A stretch of 64,000 nt of DNA from Actinoplanes sp. TFC3 (lineage in GTDB: Bacteria; Actinomycetota; Actinomycetes; Mycobacteriales; Micromonosporaceae), in assembly GCF_001553785.1 (NCBI RefSeq), contig NZ_LOJP01000002.1, positions 699,433 to 763,432 on the forward strand, given 5' to 3'. The notes beneath the pieces were generated by a model, which did not search any database, had not been told where the DNA came from, and saw nothing but the letters and a program-made list of their open reading frames with translations. Each line of letters starts with the position of its first letter. Within the stretch, counting starts at the first letter, position 1. Shown here piece after piece: positions 42,260 to 49,987 of the stretch. The position numbers and the translations under genes are program-made.

Positions 42260-42276
42260 CTGACATCTTCCTAACG
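42260..42276. promoter_or_regulatory. 17-bp response-regulator box, copy 1
   Basis: CTGACATCTTCCTAACG occurs here and, in exact reverse complement, at 45904-45920. Read on the other strand it is a direct repeat GTTAG-N6-GTCAG with 11-bp spacing, the usual layout of OmpR-type binding sites. It lies 21 bp before the lipoprotein start, in the divergent gap. Confidence 0.65.
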
Positions 42277-42297
42277 TCCGCTGACCAGGCTGACGCG

Positions 42298-42876
42298 GTG
42301 AAATACACACCGAGAAGGAAAACCCTGTTCGTGGCCGCTGTCGCCTTGGCCGCGCTTACCGCGTGCGGGTCTGAAGCGGATCAGCCCACCAAGTCCGACG
42401 CGCAGGTAGCCACCCTCACCAGCGCCGGCCCGCCCCCGGCCCCGTCGAAGGCCGCCAAGGAACGGCCCCGCGAACGCCTCGACACCACGTCGGAGGAGTT
42501 CCTTGCGTTGCTTGAGCCGTACAACAAGTGCATTGTCGAGAACGGCGGCGCCTCCAAGGAGCAGGCCGCGAAGGGTGCGGGGGCGGCGAGGCCGGCGTCG
42601 AAGAAGGAGCAGGCCAAGTTCGACGCCGCCAACCGGATCTGTGAGCCGCAGTACTACCCGCTGCCGCCCTGGGAGAAAGATCCGGCGAACCCGGAGGCCA
42701 AGGACTTCGCCCGGGACGTGGTGAGGTGCCTGAAGGACAAGGGCGTCGAGTACGTCGAAGTAGCCGAGGACGGGCTGAGCTATGCCTTCGGCGGTGACAA
42801 CAACGACGCCAAGTCGATCAGCAAAGGCCTGGACCTGGCGCCGGACTGCGAGCGCGAAGTCGCCGCCAAGAAGTAA
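42298..42876 (+). CDS. Putative lipoprotein with four conserved-looking cysteines
   Basis: The 192-residue protein has a lipoprotein signal with lipobox LTAC (VAAVALAALTACGSEAD). After a Thr/Ala/Pro linker the mature domain contains four cysteines: KCIVENGG, RICEPQ, VVRCLKDKG and PDCEREV. The middle has PLPPWEKDPANPEAKDFARDVV. No enzyme motif is seen. GTG 42298 starts the signal; a longer frame to 41935 is antisense to the neighbour. It shares the 17-bp element with the efflux operon, so it probably belongs to that regulon. Function unknown. Confidence 0.78.
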   Translation: MKYTPRRKTLFVAAVALAALTACGSEADQPTKSDAQVATLTSAGPPPAPSKAAKERPRERLDTTSEEFLALLEPYNKCIVENGGASKEQAAKGAGAARPASKKEQAKFDAANRICEPQYYPLPPWEKDPANPEAKDFARDVVRCLKDKGVEYVEVAEDGLSYAFGGDNNDAKSISKGLDLAPDCEREVAAKK

Positions 42877-42881
42877 GTAAC

Positions 42882-42914
42882 GCGGCGGCCGCAGCGAGAA
42901 GCTCCGGCCGCCGC
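42882..42914. terminator. Bidirectional terminator between lipoprotein and ABC permease genes
   Basis: A perfect 10-bp stem GCGGCGGCCG (42882-42891) with CGGCCGCCGC (42905-42914) lies in the 40-bp gap between two convergent genes. T runs are absent, so strength is uncertain. Confidence 0.6.
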
Positions 42915-42916
42915 CT

Positions 42917-44083
42917 TCACACTGTCGCCAGCGCCTGAGTGGGGGTCAGACGGCTCGCCCGTACGCAGGGATAGACGCCGGCCAGCACCCCGATGATCAC
43001 GGCACCGCCCACCCCGGCTACCGCGGATTCCAGCGGGATGACCAGCGGCCACTCCTGCCAGGCCGCGTACCCGACGGTGGCGAGCGAGCCCAGCGTCGTG
43101 CCAGCCAGGCCACCGATCGTCGCGAGCACCACCGACTCGGTGAGGAACTGGCCCCGGATCTGCCCGCGGGTGGCTCCGAGTGCCCGGCGCAGACCGATCT
43201 CCGACCGGCGTTCCAGCACCGAGACGACCATCGTGTTGGCCACTCCGATCCCGCCGACGACCAGCGCCACCGCGGCCAACGCCAGGAACAGCACCGAGAA
43301 GCTGCTTTCGGTGGCACGTTTGGCGGCCAGCGCGTCCGACGGCCGGGTGACCACGACCTGACCGGGCCGCTCCGGCGAGATCGTGGTGGCCAGCACATCC
43401 CGTACGGCCTCAAGGTGAGGTTCGTCAGCCTGCACGTAGAGAACCGTGGGATGGCCGTCGAACTTGAGCACGGACTTCGCCGCGTCCCAGCCGACCAGCA
43501 CCGAGCGGTCGACGTCCGGCGACAGCGGGGTCGTTTCCAGGATGCCGATCACGCTGAACTTCTGCTCGCCGATGACGACGAGCGGTGCGGGCAGACCGGT
43601 GATCCCGAGGCGGGACGCGGCTACCGAGCCGAGCACCACGGCCGGGAACCCCTGAGTTGCCTCGTCCAGCCACTTCCCGTGCTGGATCCGGGCGTTGATG
43701 ACCGGCAGCAGATCGAGACGGCTGGCCAGCACGGTCAGGCCACTGCCGTCGTTGCGATCGGTGCGGTCGTTTCGCCGTACGATGGCATGGGTGTTGGCGA
43801 CCGCGCTCGCCGCCGTCACCGGGCCGATGCGCTTGACCATTCCCACTGCCGACTCCGGCAGTTGCGCCGGCGGGTCCTGGTCCGGCAGCGCCGCCGCCTG
43901 CAGCGTGTTGGTGCCCAACGCGGTGAGCTCGCTGAGAAGCGCGGCCTGGCTGGACGCCGGGATGCCGGTCACCACGATCATGGTGGCGATGCCGATCGAA
44001 ATACCCAGCGCCGACAGTGCCGCCCGGCCCGGACGTGTGCGCAGGCCGATCAATCCCAGGCCGAAGAGGTCACGCGGGCTCAA
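42917..44083 (-). CDS. MacB/FtsX-type ABC transporter permease
   Basis: The 388-residue protein has an N-terminal membrane helix (LSALGISIGIATMIVVTG), a large extracellular MacB-type domain (about residues 50-260) and three C-terminal helices with the FtsX core VLFLALAAVALVVGGIGVANTMVVSVLERRSEIGLRRALGATRGQI. Such permeases work as mechanotransmitters rather than classical channels. It overlaps the ATPase gene by 4 bp. The substrate (peptide, antibiotic or mislocalised envelope protein) is not known. Confidence 0.92.
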   Translation of the reverse strand: MSPRDLFGLGLIGLRTRPGRAALSALGISIGIATMIVVTGIPASSQAALLSELTALGTNTLQAAALPDQDPPAQLPESAVGMVKRIGPVTAASAVANTHAIVRRNDRTDRNDGSGLTVLASRLDLLPVINARIQHGKWLDEATQGFPAVVLGSVAASRLGITGLPAPLVVIGEQKFSVIGILETTPLSPDVDRSVLVGWDAAKSVLKFDGHPTVLYVQADEPHLEAVRDVLATTISPERPGQVVVTRPSDALAAKRATESSFSVLFLALAAVALVVGGIGVANTMVVSVLERRSEIGLRRALGATRGQIRGQFLTESVVLATIGGLAGTTLGSLATVGYAAWQEWPLVIPLESAVAGVGGAVIIGVLAGVYPCVRASRLTPTQALATV

Positions 44084-44766
44084 TTCCCTGCCCCCAGGGA
44101 GTCACGGACCAGGCGGCCGTCGCGGATCTCGATCTGGCGGGGCAGCGAGGCGGCGATGTCCCGGTCGTGGGTGATCAGGGCGATGGTGGTGCCGTCGGCG
44201 TTGAGGCGGCGCAGCAGCGTGAGGACGGCCTGGCCGGTGGCGGTGTCCAGGGCGCCGGTGGGCTCGTCGGCCAGCACCAGCGACGGGCGGTTGACCAGGG
44301 CACGGGCGATGGCGACCCGCTGCCGTTCGCCGCCGGAGAGCTGCTGCGGCCGGTGCCAGGCCCGATGGGTGAGGCCGACGCGGGCCAGGGCCTGCAAAGC
44401 GAGCTGCTTACGCTGCTTGCGGGGTACTCCGGCATAGAGCAGGCCGGTCGCGACATTTTCGGCAGCGCTCAGCCCGTCGGTGAGGTGGAATTGCTGGAAC
44501 ACAAAGCCGATCTCCCGGGCGCGCAGCCGGGACAGACGGCGGTCGGACAGCTTTGCGACATCCTGCCCTGAGATCAGCACCGTGCCCGAGGTCGGACGGT
44601 CCAGCGTGCCGATGATGTTGAGCAGCGTCGACTTGCCCGAGCCGGACGGGCCGACGATCGCGACCAGCTCGCCGGCCATGACGTGCAGGCTGACCCCGGC
44701 CAGCGCGGTCACGCCGCCCGGATACACCATGCCGGCGTCGCGAACGGCAAGCACGGCGGCGGTCAC
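44080..44766 (-). CDS. MacB/LolD-type ABC transporter ATPase
   Basis: The 228-residue ATPase has Walker A GPSGSGKST near residue 42, the Q-loop FVFQQFHLT, signature LSGGERQRVAIARAL, Walker B LVLADEPTGALD and H-loop LITHDRD. GTG 44766 overlaps the adaptor stop (GTGA). A longer frame to 46566 runs antisense and is not coding. With the permease and the adaptor it makes a complete MacAB-like set; no TolC is expected in this Gram-positive lineage. Confidence 0.95.
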   Translation of the reverse strand: MTAAVLAVRDAGMVYPGGVTALAGVSLHVMAGELVAIVGPSGSGKSTLLNIIGTLDRPTSGTVLISGQDVAKLSDRRLSRLRAREIGFVFQQFHLTDGLSAAENVATGLLYAGVPRKQRKQLALQALARVGLTHRAWHRPQQLSGGERQRVAIARALVNRPSLVLADEPTGALDTATGQAVLTLLRRLNADGTTIALITHDRDIAASLPRQIEIRDGRLVRDSLGAGN

Positions 44767-45896
44767 GAGGACACCACCAGATCCGTGCCCTCGTCGAGAC
44801 CGTCGCCCCTGATCTCGACCCAGCCATCGGCGAACATCCCGGTCTGCACTGCCACCAGACCGGACGGCGCCTGCACCGCATACCCGCCCTCGGCCAGCGC
44901 GACCAGGGCCTCGATCGGCGCGGCGAGCACATCCTTGGCGCTTCGCCCGGGGAAGTCGACCCGGACGTCGGCGGAGTCCAGCTCGGCGAGCTTTTTCGGA
45001 TCGTCGACGATCACCGACACCGCCATCTTGGGAGCGCTGGTTCCTTCCTCGGTGGCGACGATCCGGCTGACGGAAGTGACGCGGGCTTTTGCCGTACCGT
45101 CGTCGGGCAGGGTCACGGTGACGCGGTCGCCCATCTTGATCGTTGCGGCGTCGGCGGGCTCGGCGTCCACGGTGATGACCTTGCGGGTCGAGGTGACCGA
45201 CATGAGCGGCCCGTTGGCAGGCGCGCCGGGCTGCACGGACACCGCGTCGATCCGGACCGCACCGCTGAGCACCTCGATGTCGCCGACCGCGATCTGCCCG
45301 TTCGCCGGTCGGCCGAGGTTGGTCTGCCAGCGTTTGATCGCCGCGATCAAATCCTTGGTGAGCACGGCCTCGCCGTCCTTCTGGCCCTTGACCCACGGCT
45401 GCGTGCCGGTCCGGTAGCCGAGCGCGCGCAGGTTCTCCAGCACGATCCGCACGTCCCGGCCGAGCAGGTTCTCGCCGGTGATCGTCCGATAGAGCGGCAT
45501 GCTGCCGTAGAACAGGCTCACTGGCTTGTCGTCGGCTCGGAACAGCTGTTTGCCACGCTTGATCGTGGCGCCGGCTGACGGCAGCCAGGTCACCGTCGCC
45601 TCGCTGTGGCCGGCCAGCGGATGGGCAGCGCCGTAGCCGAGGCTGCCGGATATCGACTTGGTGGTGGACAGGTCGCGGCGCTCGATCTTCGCGGTTGCCA
45701 CCTCGACCGCCTCGACCGGCTTCGGCTTGGCGGCCGCACGGTGCCGGGTCACCAGCACCACGCCACCGGCCACCGCCGCGCCGGCCAGCACAACGGCGAG
45801 CAGCCAGCCCACGACCCGGCGCCGCCGGCGGGGCGGTTCGGGAACCAGCGGGAGGACTTCGGTCAGGGCGTCGTGTTGCATGCCGATGAGCGTCAC
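44763..45896 (-). CDS. MacA/HlyD-like adaptor with peptidoglycan-binding segment
   Basis: The 377-residue protein has a cytoplasmic Pro/Arg-rich start, one membrane helix (VVGWLLAVVLAGAAVAGGVVLV, about residues 28-49) and an extracellular adaptor region. Residues about 140-195 resemble a peptidoglycan-binding-type segment (DVRIVLENLRALGYRTG, DLIAAIKRWQTNLGRPANGQI). The rest has lipoyl and barrel-like strands as in HlyD adaptors. GTG 45896 starts only 7 bp from the 17-bp element, so the start (or ATG 45881) and promoter are uncertain. It is the first gene of the efflux operon. Confidence 0.85.
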   Translation of the reverse strand: MTLIGMQHDALTEVLPLVPEPPRRRRRVVGWLLAVVLAGAAVAGGVVLVTRHRAAAKPKPVEAVEVATAKIERRDLSTTKSISGSLGYGAAHPLAGHSEATVTWLPSAGATIKRGKQLFRADDKPVSLFYGSMPLYRTITGENLLGRDVRIVLENLRALGYRTGTQPWVKGQKDGEAVLTKDLIAAIKRWQTNLGRPANGQIAVGDIEVLSGAVRIDAVSVQPGAPANGPLMSVTSTRKVITVDAEPADAATIKMGDRVTVTLPDDGTAKARVTSVSRIVATEEGTSAPKMAVSVIVDDPKKLAELDSADVRVDFPGRSAKDVLAAPIEALVALAEGGYAVQAPSGLVAVQTGMFADGWVEIRGDGLDEGTDLVVSS

Positions 45897-45903
45897 GCGA
45901 GAT

Positions 45904-45920
45904 CGTTAGGAAGATGTCAG
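45904..45920. promoter_or_regulatory. 17-bp response-regulator box, copy 2
   Basis: CGTTAGGAAGATGTCAG is the exact reverse complement of 42260-42276. It contains GTTAG-N6-GTCAG. It lies between the divergent adaptor and response-regulator genes and could control both. Confidence 0.65.
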
Positions 45921-45972
45921 GTAACGCAGAATGACTCCGTCGTACGCGCACAGCGGTCCTATCATCGCCGCC

Positions 45973-46665
45973 ATGGGTGCTCAGGTGCTGGTGGCGGACG
46001 ACGACCCGCGGCAGGCGGAGGTTGTACGCCGCTACCTGATCGCCGAGGGGCACGAGGCGGTCGTGGTGCACGACGGGCGCACGGCGCTCGACCAGGCTCG
46101 GCGGCTGCGGCCCGACCTGGTGGTGCTCGACGTGATGATGCCCGGCCTGGACGGTCTGCAGGTGTGCCGCACGCTGCGCCAGGAGTCCGACGTGCTGGTG
46201 CTGATGCTGACCGCCCGCACCACCGAGGAGGACCTGCTGCTCGGGCTGGATCTGGGCGCGGATGACTATCTGACCAAGCCGTTCAGCCCGCGCGAGCTGA
46301 TGGCCCGGGTACGTACCCTGCTGCGCCGAGCCTCCCGGGGCACCCCGGCCGCCCCCTCGGCACTGCGCCGGATCGGCCGGATCGGCGTCGACCCGGTCGG
46401 CCATCGGGTGAGCGTGGACGGCGCGTTCATCGAGTGCACCCGCGGCGAGTTCGCCATCCTCGCGGCCATGGCCGAGCAGCCCGACCGGGTCTTCACCCGC
46501 GCGCAGTTGCTGCATCACACCCGCGGCATCGACCGCAGTTCGACCGAGCGCACCATCGACGTCCATGTGGTGAACCTGCGCCGCAAGGTGGAGGTCGACC
46601 CGCAGCGGCCGGCCCAGCTGATCACGGTCTACGGGGTCGGCTACAAGCTGGCCGCCGGCACATGA
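45973..46665 (+). CDS. OmpR-family response regulator of the efflux module
   Basis: The 230-residue protein has a receiver (VLVADDDPRQAEVVRRYL; Asp in LVVLDVMMPGLDGL; Lys in YLTKPFSPREL) and a winged helix (TRGEFAILAAMAEQPDRVFTRAQLL, VHVVNLRRKVEVD, VYGVGYKL). TATCAT lies 7 bp before ATG 45973, suggesting a leaderless transcript. It overlaps the kinase gene by 4 bp and is divergent from the efflux genes. It is the likely reader of the 17-bp element. Confidence 0.94.
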   Translation: MGAQVLVADDDPRQAEVVRRYLIAEGHEAVVVHDGRTALDQARRLRPDLVVLDVMMPGLDGLQVCRTLRQESDVLVLMLTARTTEEDLLLGLDLGADDYLTKPFSPRELMARVRTLLRRASRGTPAAPSALRRIGRIGVDPVGHRVSVDGAFIECTRGEFAILAAMAEQPDRVFTRAQLLHHTRGIDRSSTERTIDVHVVNLRRKVEVDPQRPAQLITVYGVGYKLAAGT

Positions 46666-48482
46666 CCCGCAATCGCGTACCGCTGCGGCACAGCCTCATC
46701 ACCCGGCTGCTGGCCACGTCGGTGCTGATCGCGATCGCGGCGATCGGTGCGACCGCCTGGCTGGCCGCGCGCACCGCCACCCGCGCGATCAGCCAGGAGC
46801 AGGGTCAATCGCTGACCGACGACAAGGGCGTTTACGACATGCTCGTCGGTTACGCGGCCACCCACCCCGACTGGTCCGGGGCGCCGGCGCTGATCCAGGA
46901 GCGGGCCGCCAAGCTGGGCCGGCGGATCACGCTGATGACCGAGGACCGGCTCGTGCTCGCCGACACCGACGCGACAGGTCCCTCGCTGCGCACCGCCCGG
47001 CCGTCCGCCACGATCGACCCGCTCAACCTCGACCTCGGGCTCACCGGCGGCACCGACCGGATCGACAGCCGGGCGGCCGGGCCGTTTTTCGTACCCGTGA
47101 ACCAGCGCGCCTCGCTGCGCAAGGCCGCCGAAGTTGAGCTGGTCTGCCTGCGCAAACTGGGACTTGACGGGAAGATCGAGACCCTGCCGACCGGACGCTT
47201 CTCCGTCACCGTAACCACCCCCGATCCCAGCGACGAAGCGCTGGACTGCCGCACCAGCGCGTTCGAGCGCACCCCTGCCGAGGAGAAGACGCTGGAAAAA
47301 CTCGGTCGGATGGCAGCCTCCTGCCTCAACCTGGAGGACAACCTTGTCCTGCAGATCGCACCGGACCTCAGTTTCTTTGTGGCGAAGAACCAATCCCCGC
47401 TCCCCGACACTGTGCAGGCGTATCAGCGAGGTGTGTACTCACCGAGCAATGCCGAGGGAACGGCCCGCGTCCGCAGTTGCATCGAAAAATCCCGGAAAAC
47501 GATGCTGCAGCCGTACGTCGCCCCGGCCGCCCTGCTGTTCGTGACCGACCCCGGCACCGGCTCGGATCAGACCCGCTTCACGCTGTCGCGGGCCAACACC
47601 GTGCGGATCGTGTCGGTGACGGGTGCCGTCCTGCTCGCCACGATCGTCGTCACCGTGCTGGCCGGTCGCCGGCTCGTCCGCCCGTTGCGTGCCCTCACGG
47701 AGGCTGCCGACCAGCAGGCGCCCGCCGCGGTGTCCACCCATGACGAGATCGGCCGGCTGGCCCGCGCGCTCAATGACTCGACCGAGCGCCGCGACCAGGC
47801 CGAGGCGCAACGCCGGGCCATGGTCAGCGACGTGGCCCACGAGCTGCGGACACCGCTGTCAAACATCCGCAGCTGGCTGGAAGCCGCCCAGGACGACCTC
47901 GCGCCCACCGATGCCCAACTGCTGACGCTGCTGCACGAGGAGGCCGTGCTGCTGCAGCACATCATCGACGACCTGAGCGACCTAGCCGCCGCCGATGCGG
48001 GCACGCTGCGCATCCACCCCGAGCCGATCTACCTGTACGACGTGCTGACCCACGTGGTGGAGAGCCACCGCAGCACCGCGCTGGCCGCCGGGGTGCGCCT
48101 GACCATGGCGATCGACGGTGACCCGGTGCTGCCGGCCGACACGGTCCGGCTGCGCCAGCTCGTCGGCAACCTGGTGTCCAACGCGATCCGCTACACCCCG
48201 GCCGGCGGTTCGGTCACCGTGGGTGCCGACGCGACATCGATCTGGGTACGCGACACCGGCGTCGGCATCGCGGCGGAACACCTGCCCAAGCTGTTCGACC
48301 GCTTCTGGCGCGCCGACGAATCCCGCAGCCGGGCCACCGGGGGCAGCGGTCTCGGGCTGGCCATCGCCCGCAAGATCGCCGAGGCTCACGGCGCCACGAT
48401 CGACGTGGTCAGCGAGCCGGGCCGGGGCACGGACTTCACCGTCCGGTTTCCGTCCCCGCACGCACAAGGCGGGACCCCCTGA
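46662..48482 (+). CDS. Sensor histidine kinase with four-cysteine extracellular domain
   Basis: The 606-residue kinase has two membrane helices (about residues 14-34 and 308-328) framing an extracellular sensor of about 270 residues with four cysteines (VELVCLRKLG, ALDCRTSAF, AASCLNLED, RVRSCIEKS). HAMP follows (RLVRPLRAL), then HisKA with the phospho-His in MVSDVAHELRTPLSNI and a complete HATPase (LVGNLVSNAIRYTP, DTGVGIA, GGSGLGLAIARKIAEAHG). The cysteines suggest sensing of extracellular redox state, metal or folding; this is inference. A terminator overlaps its 3' end. Confidence 0.93.
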   Translation: MTRNRVPLRHSLITRLLATSVLIAIAAIGATAWLAARTATRAISQEQGQSLTDDKGVYDMLVGYAATHPDWSGAPALIQERAAKLGRRITLMTEDRLVLADTDATGPSLRTARPSATIDPLNLDLGLTGGTDRIDSRAAGPFFVPVNQRASLRKAAEVELVCLRKLGLDGKIETLPTGRFSVTVTTPDPSDEALDCRTSAFERTPAEEKTLEKLGRMAASCLNLEDNLVLQIAPDLSFFVAKNQSPLPDTVQAYQRGVYSPSNAEGTARVRSCIEKSRKTMLQPYVAPAALLFVTDPGTGSDQTRFTLSRANTVRIVSVTGAVLLATIVVTVLAGRRLVRPLRALTEAADQQAPAAVSTHDEIGRLARALNDSTERRDQAEAQRRAMVSDVAHELRTPLSNIRSWLEAAQDDLAPTDAQLLTLLHEEAVLLQHIIDDLSDLAAADAGTLRIHPEPIYLYDVLTHVVESHRSTALAAGVRLTMAIDGDPVLPADTVRLRQLVGNLVSNAIRYTPAGGSVTVGADATSIWVRDTGVGIAAEHLPKLFDRFWRADESRSRATGGSGLGLAIARKIAEAHGATIDVVSEPGRGTDFTVRFPSPHAQGGTP

Positions 48483-48496
48483 TCGGGGATCCCGCC
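48469..48496. terminator. Bidirectional terminator after the sensor kinase
   Basis: GGCGGGA-CCCC and GGGG-ATCCCGCC pair around a short loop, with one bulge. The stem overlaps the kinase stop region and lies before the convergent DUF1416 gene. Confidence 0.65.
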
Positions 48497-48511
48497 TCAA
48501 CAGAGCGTGGG

Positions 48512-48844
48512 TCAGGCGGCAACGACGCTCAGGCCGACCTCGTTGACGCCGCGGTTGGCGTCGACGGTGAGGTCGCCGTTGCCGTGGCGCGACAGGGCCC
48601 GCAGCGTCCAGGAACCGGGCGCGGCGAAGAACCGGAAAACGCCCTCGGGCGAGGTGACCACCTCGGCGGTGAACTCGCCGGTGGCGTCGAGCAGGCGGAC
48701 GTACGCGCCGCCCACCGCCTCACCCTCGGCGTTCTTCACGATGCCGGTGATCACCGTTTCCTTCTGCAGGTCGACGCCGGCGGGGAGGGGCGCCGACTGG
48801 TCCGGAGCGGCGCAGCCGTCCGCAATGTTCGAAGGGGTGGTCAT
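48512..48844 (-). CDS. sseC: DUF1416 family protein (SseC-type)
   Basis: The 110-residue protein matches the actinobacterial DUF1416/SseC family, nearly always encoded after a thiosulfate sulfurtransferase (Rv0814c-Rv0815c and Rv3118-Rv3117 in M. tuberculosis). It has a CNA-B-like beta-sandwich pattern: ITGIVKNAEGEAVGGAYVRLLD, GVFRFFAAPGSWTLRALS, and a start NIADGCAAPDQSAPLP with one cysteine. It begins 4 bp after the sulfurtransferase stop. Function is unknown but tied to sulfur metabolism by context. Confidence 0.92.
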   Translation of the reverse strand: MTTPSNIADGCAAPDQSAPLPAGVDLQKETVITGIVKNAEGEAVGGAYVRLLDATGEFTAEVVTSPEGVFRFFAAPGSWTLRALSRHGNGDLTVDANRGVNEVGLSVVAA

Positions 48845-48848
48845 CGGG

Positions 48849-49697
48849 TCACGCCTTTCCGGGCTCGTCGCCCAGCGCGATCGGCACGCCGATGAGCGAG
48901 CCGTACTCGGTCCAGGAACCGTCGTAGTTCTTCACGTTCTCCTGGCCGAGCAGTTCCTTGAGCACGAACCAGGTGTGCGAGGAACGCTCGCCGATGCGGC
49001 AGTAGGCGATGGTGTCTTTGCTGCCGTCCAGACCGGCGTCGCCGTAGACCTTGGCGAGGTCCTCGTCGGACTTGAACGTGCCGTCCTCGTTTGCCGCCTT
49101 GCTCCACGGCACGCTGATCGCGGTGGGGATGTGACCGCCACGCTGCGACTGCTCCTGCGGCAGGTGCGCCGGGGCGAGCAGACGACCGGCGAACTCGTCG
49201 GGGCTGCGCACGTCGACCAGGTTCTTCACACCGATGGCCTCGACCACCTCGTCGCGGAAGGCGCGGATCGACAGGTCGGGGGCCTTGGCCTGGTATTGGG
49301 TGGCGGGGCGCTGCACGGCGTCCTTGCTGTACGGGCGCGCGTCGAGCTCCCACTTCTTGCGGCCGCCGTCGATCAGCTTGACCTGCTCGTGGCCGTAGAG
49401 CTTGAAGTACCAGTACGCGTAGGCGGCGAACCAGTTGTTGTTGCCGCCGTACAGGATGACGGTGTCGTCGTTGCCGATGCCCCGCTCGGACAGCAGCTTG
49501 GAGAACTGTTCCTGGTTGACGAAGTCCCGGCGTACCGGGTCCTGCAGGTCGGTCTTCCAGTCGAGCTTGATGGCACCCGGGATGTGCCCACCGTCGTACG
49601 CGGTGGTGTCCTCGTCGACCTCGACGAACACAATGCCCGGGGTTCCCAGGTTCTTCTCGGCCCAGTCGGCAGAGACGAGTGCGGTATCGCGACTCAT
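48849..49697 (-). CDS. cysA: Thiosulfate sulfurtransferase (two-domain rhodanese)
   Basis: Transfers sulfane sulfur from thiosulfate to acceptors via a cysteine persulfide. The 282-residue protein has two rhodanese domains. The first is inactive-like (VEVDEDTTAYDGGHIPGAIKLDW); the second has the active loop YCRIGERSSHTWFVL with the catalytic Cys near residue 230, followed by YDGSWTEYG. Its ortholog neighbours DUF1416 as in CysA2/CysA3 of M. tuberculosis. AAGGGAGC precedes ATG 49697. A cysteine-rich leader ORF 142 bp upstream likely controls it. Confidence 0.96.
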   Translation of the reverse strand: MSRDTALVSADWAEKNLGTPGIVFVEVDEDTTAYDGGHIPGAIKLDWKTDLQDPVRRDFVNQEQFSKLLSERGIGNDDTVILYGGNNNWFAAYAYWYFKLYGHEQVKLIDGGRKKWELDARPYSKDAVQRPATQYQAKAPDLSIRAFRDEVVEAIGVKNLVDVRSPDEFAGRLLAPAHLPQEQSQRGGHIPTAISVPWSKAANEDGTFKSDEDLAKVYGDAGLDGSKDTIAYCRIGERSSHTWFVLKELLGQENVKNYDGSWTEYGSLIGVPIALGDEPGKA

Positions 49698-49834
49698 CGG
49701 ATTGCTCCCTTGTCAGGTGAGGAATGGTGAGCCGGCGCGCGGATCTATCAAAAAGAGGTCGCACGCGCGCCAACCCGGAATACGGATCACGCTTTGCGTA
49801 CGGCGCCACTGCCGGGCGAAGAAATGCCGGATGG

Positions 49835-49852
49835 CCCCGTCAGATGACGGGG
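49835..49852 (-). promoter_or_regulatory. Hairpin at the stop of the cysteine-rich leader ORF
   Basis: A perfect 7-bp stem CCCCGTC / GACGGGG with a 4-nt loop spans the end and stop codon of the leader ORF. A ribosome stalled on the upstream Cys codons would leave it free to fold or not, so it may belong to an attenuation switch. Confidence 0.5.
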
Positions 49853-49917
49853 CGACACAGGCAGGCGGCCACACGGCACAGGTCGACCGCGCGCCTCTTG
49901 GTGAGCAACAGGCTCAT
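49840..49917 (-). CDS. Cysteine-rich leaderless leader peptide upstream of sulfurtransferase
   Basis: A 25-residue ORF (MSLLLTKRRAVDLCRVAACL, then CRPVI) carries three Cys codons in eight residues near its end. TAGGGT lies 8 bp before the ATG, so translation probably starts at the transcript 5' end. Mycobacteria have short cysteine-rich leaderless ORFs in front of the same sulfurtransferase genes, where low cysteine stalls ribosomes and raises downstream expression. Position, cysteine content and the hairpin at its stop fit that model. The peptide itself probably has no function. Confidence 0.75.
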   Translation of the reverse strand: MSLLLTKRRAVDLCRVAACLCRPVI

Positions 49918-49987
49918 GGGAAGCGACCCTACCAGCGGTTCCAGAGCCCGGAACACCGCCGACCAGCATCCGGGATGGAGTCGGACG

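Noticed and set aside
44080..46566. 828-codon minus-strand frame including the ABC ATPase
   Set aside because: Only the last 228 residues are ATPase sequence; the rest is antisense to the regulator or out of frame with the adaptor. The GTG at 44766 is the start.
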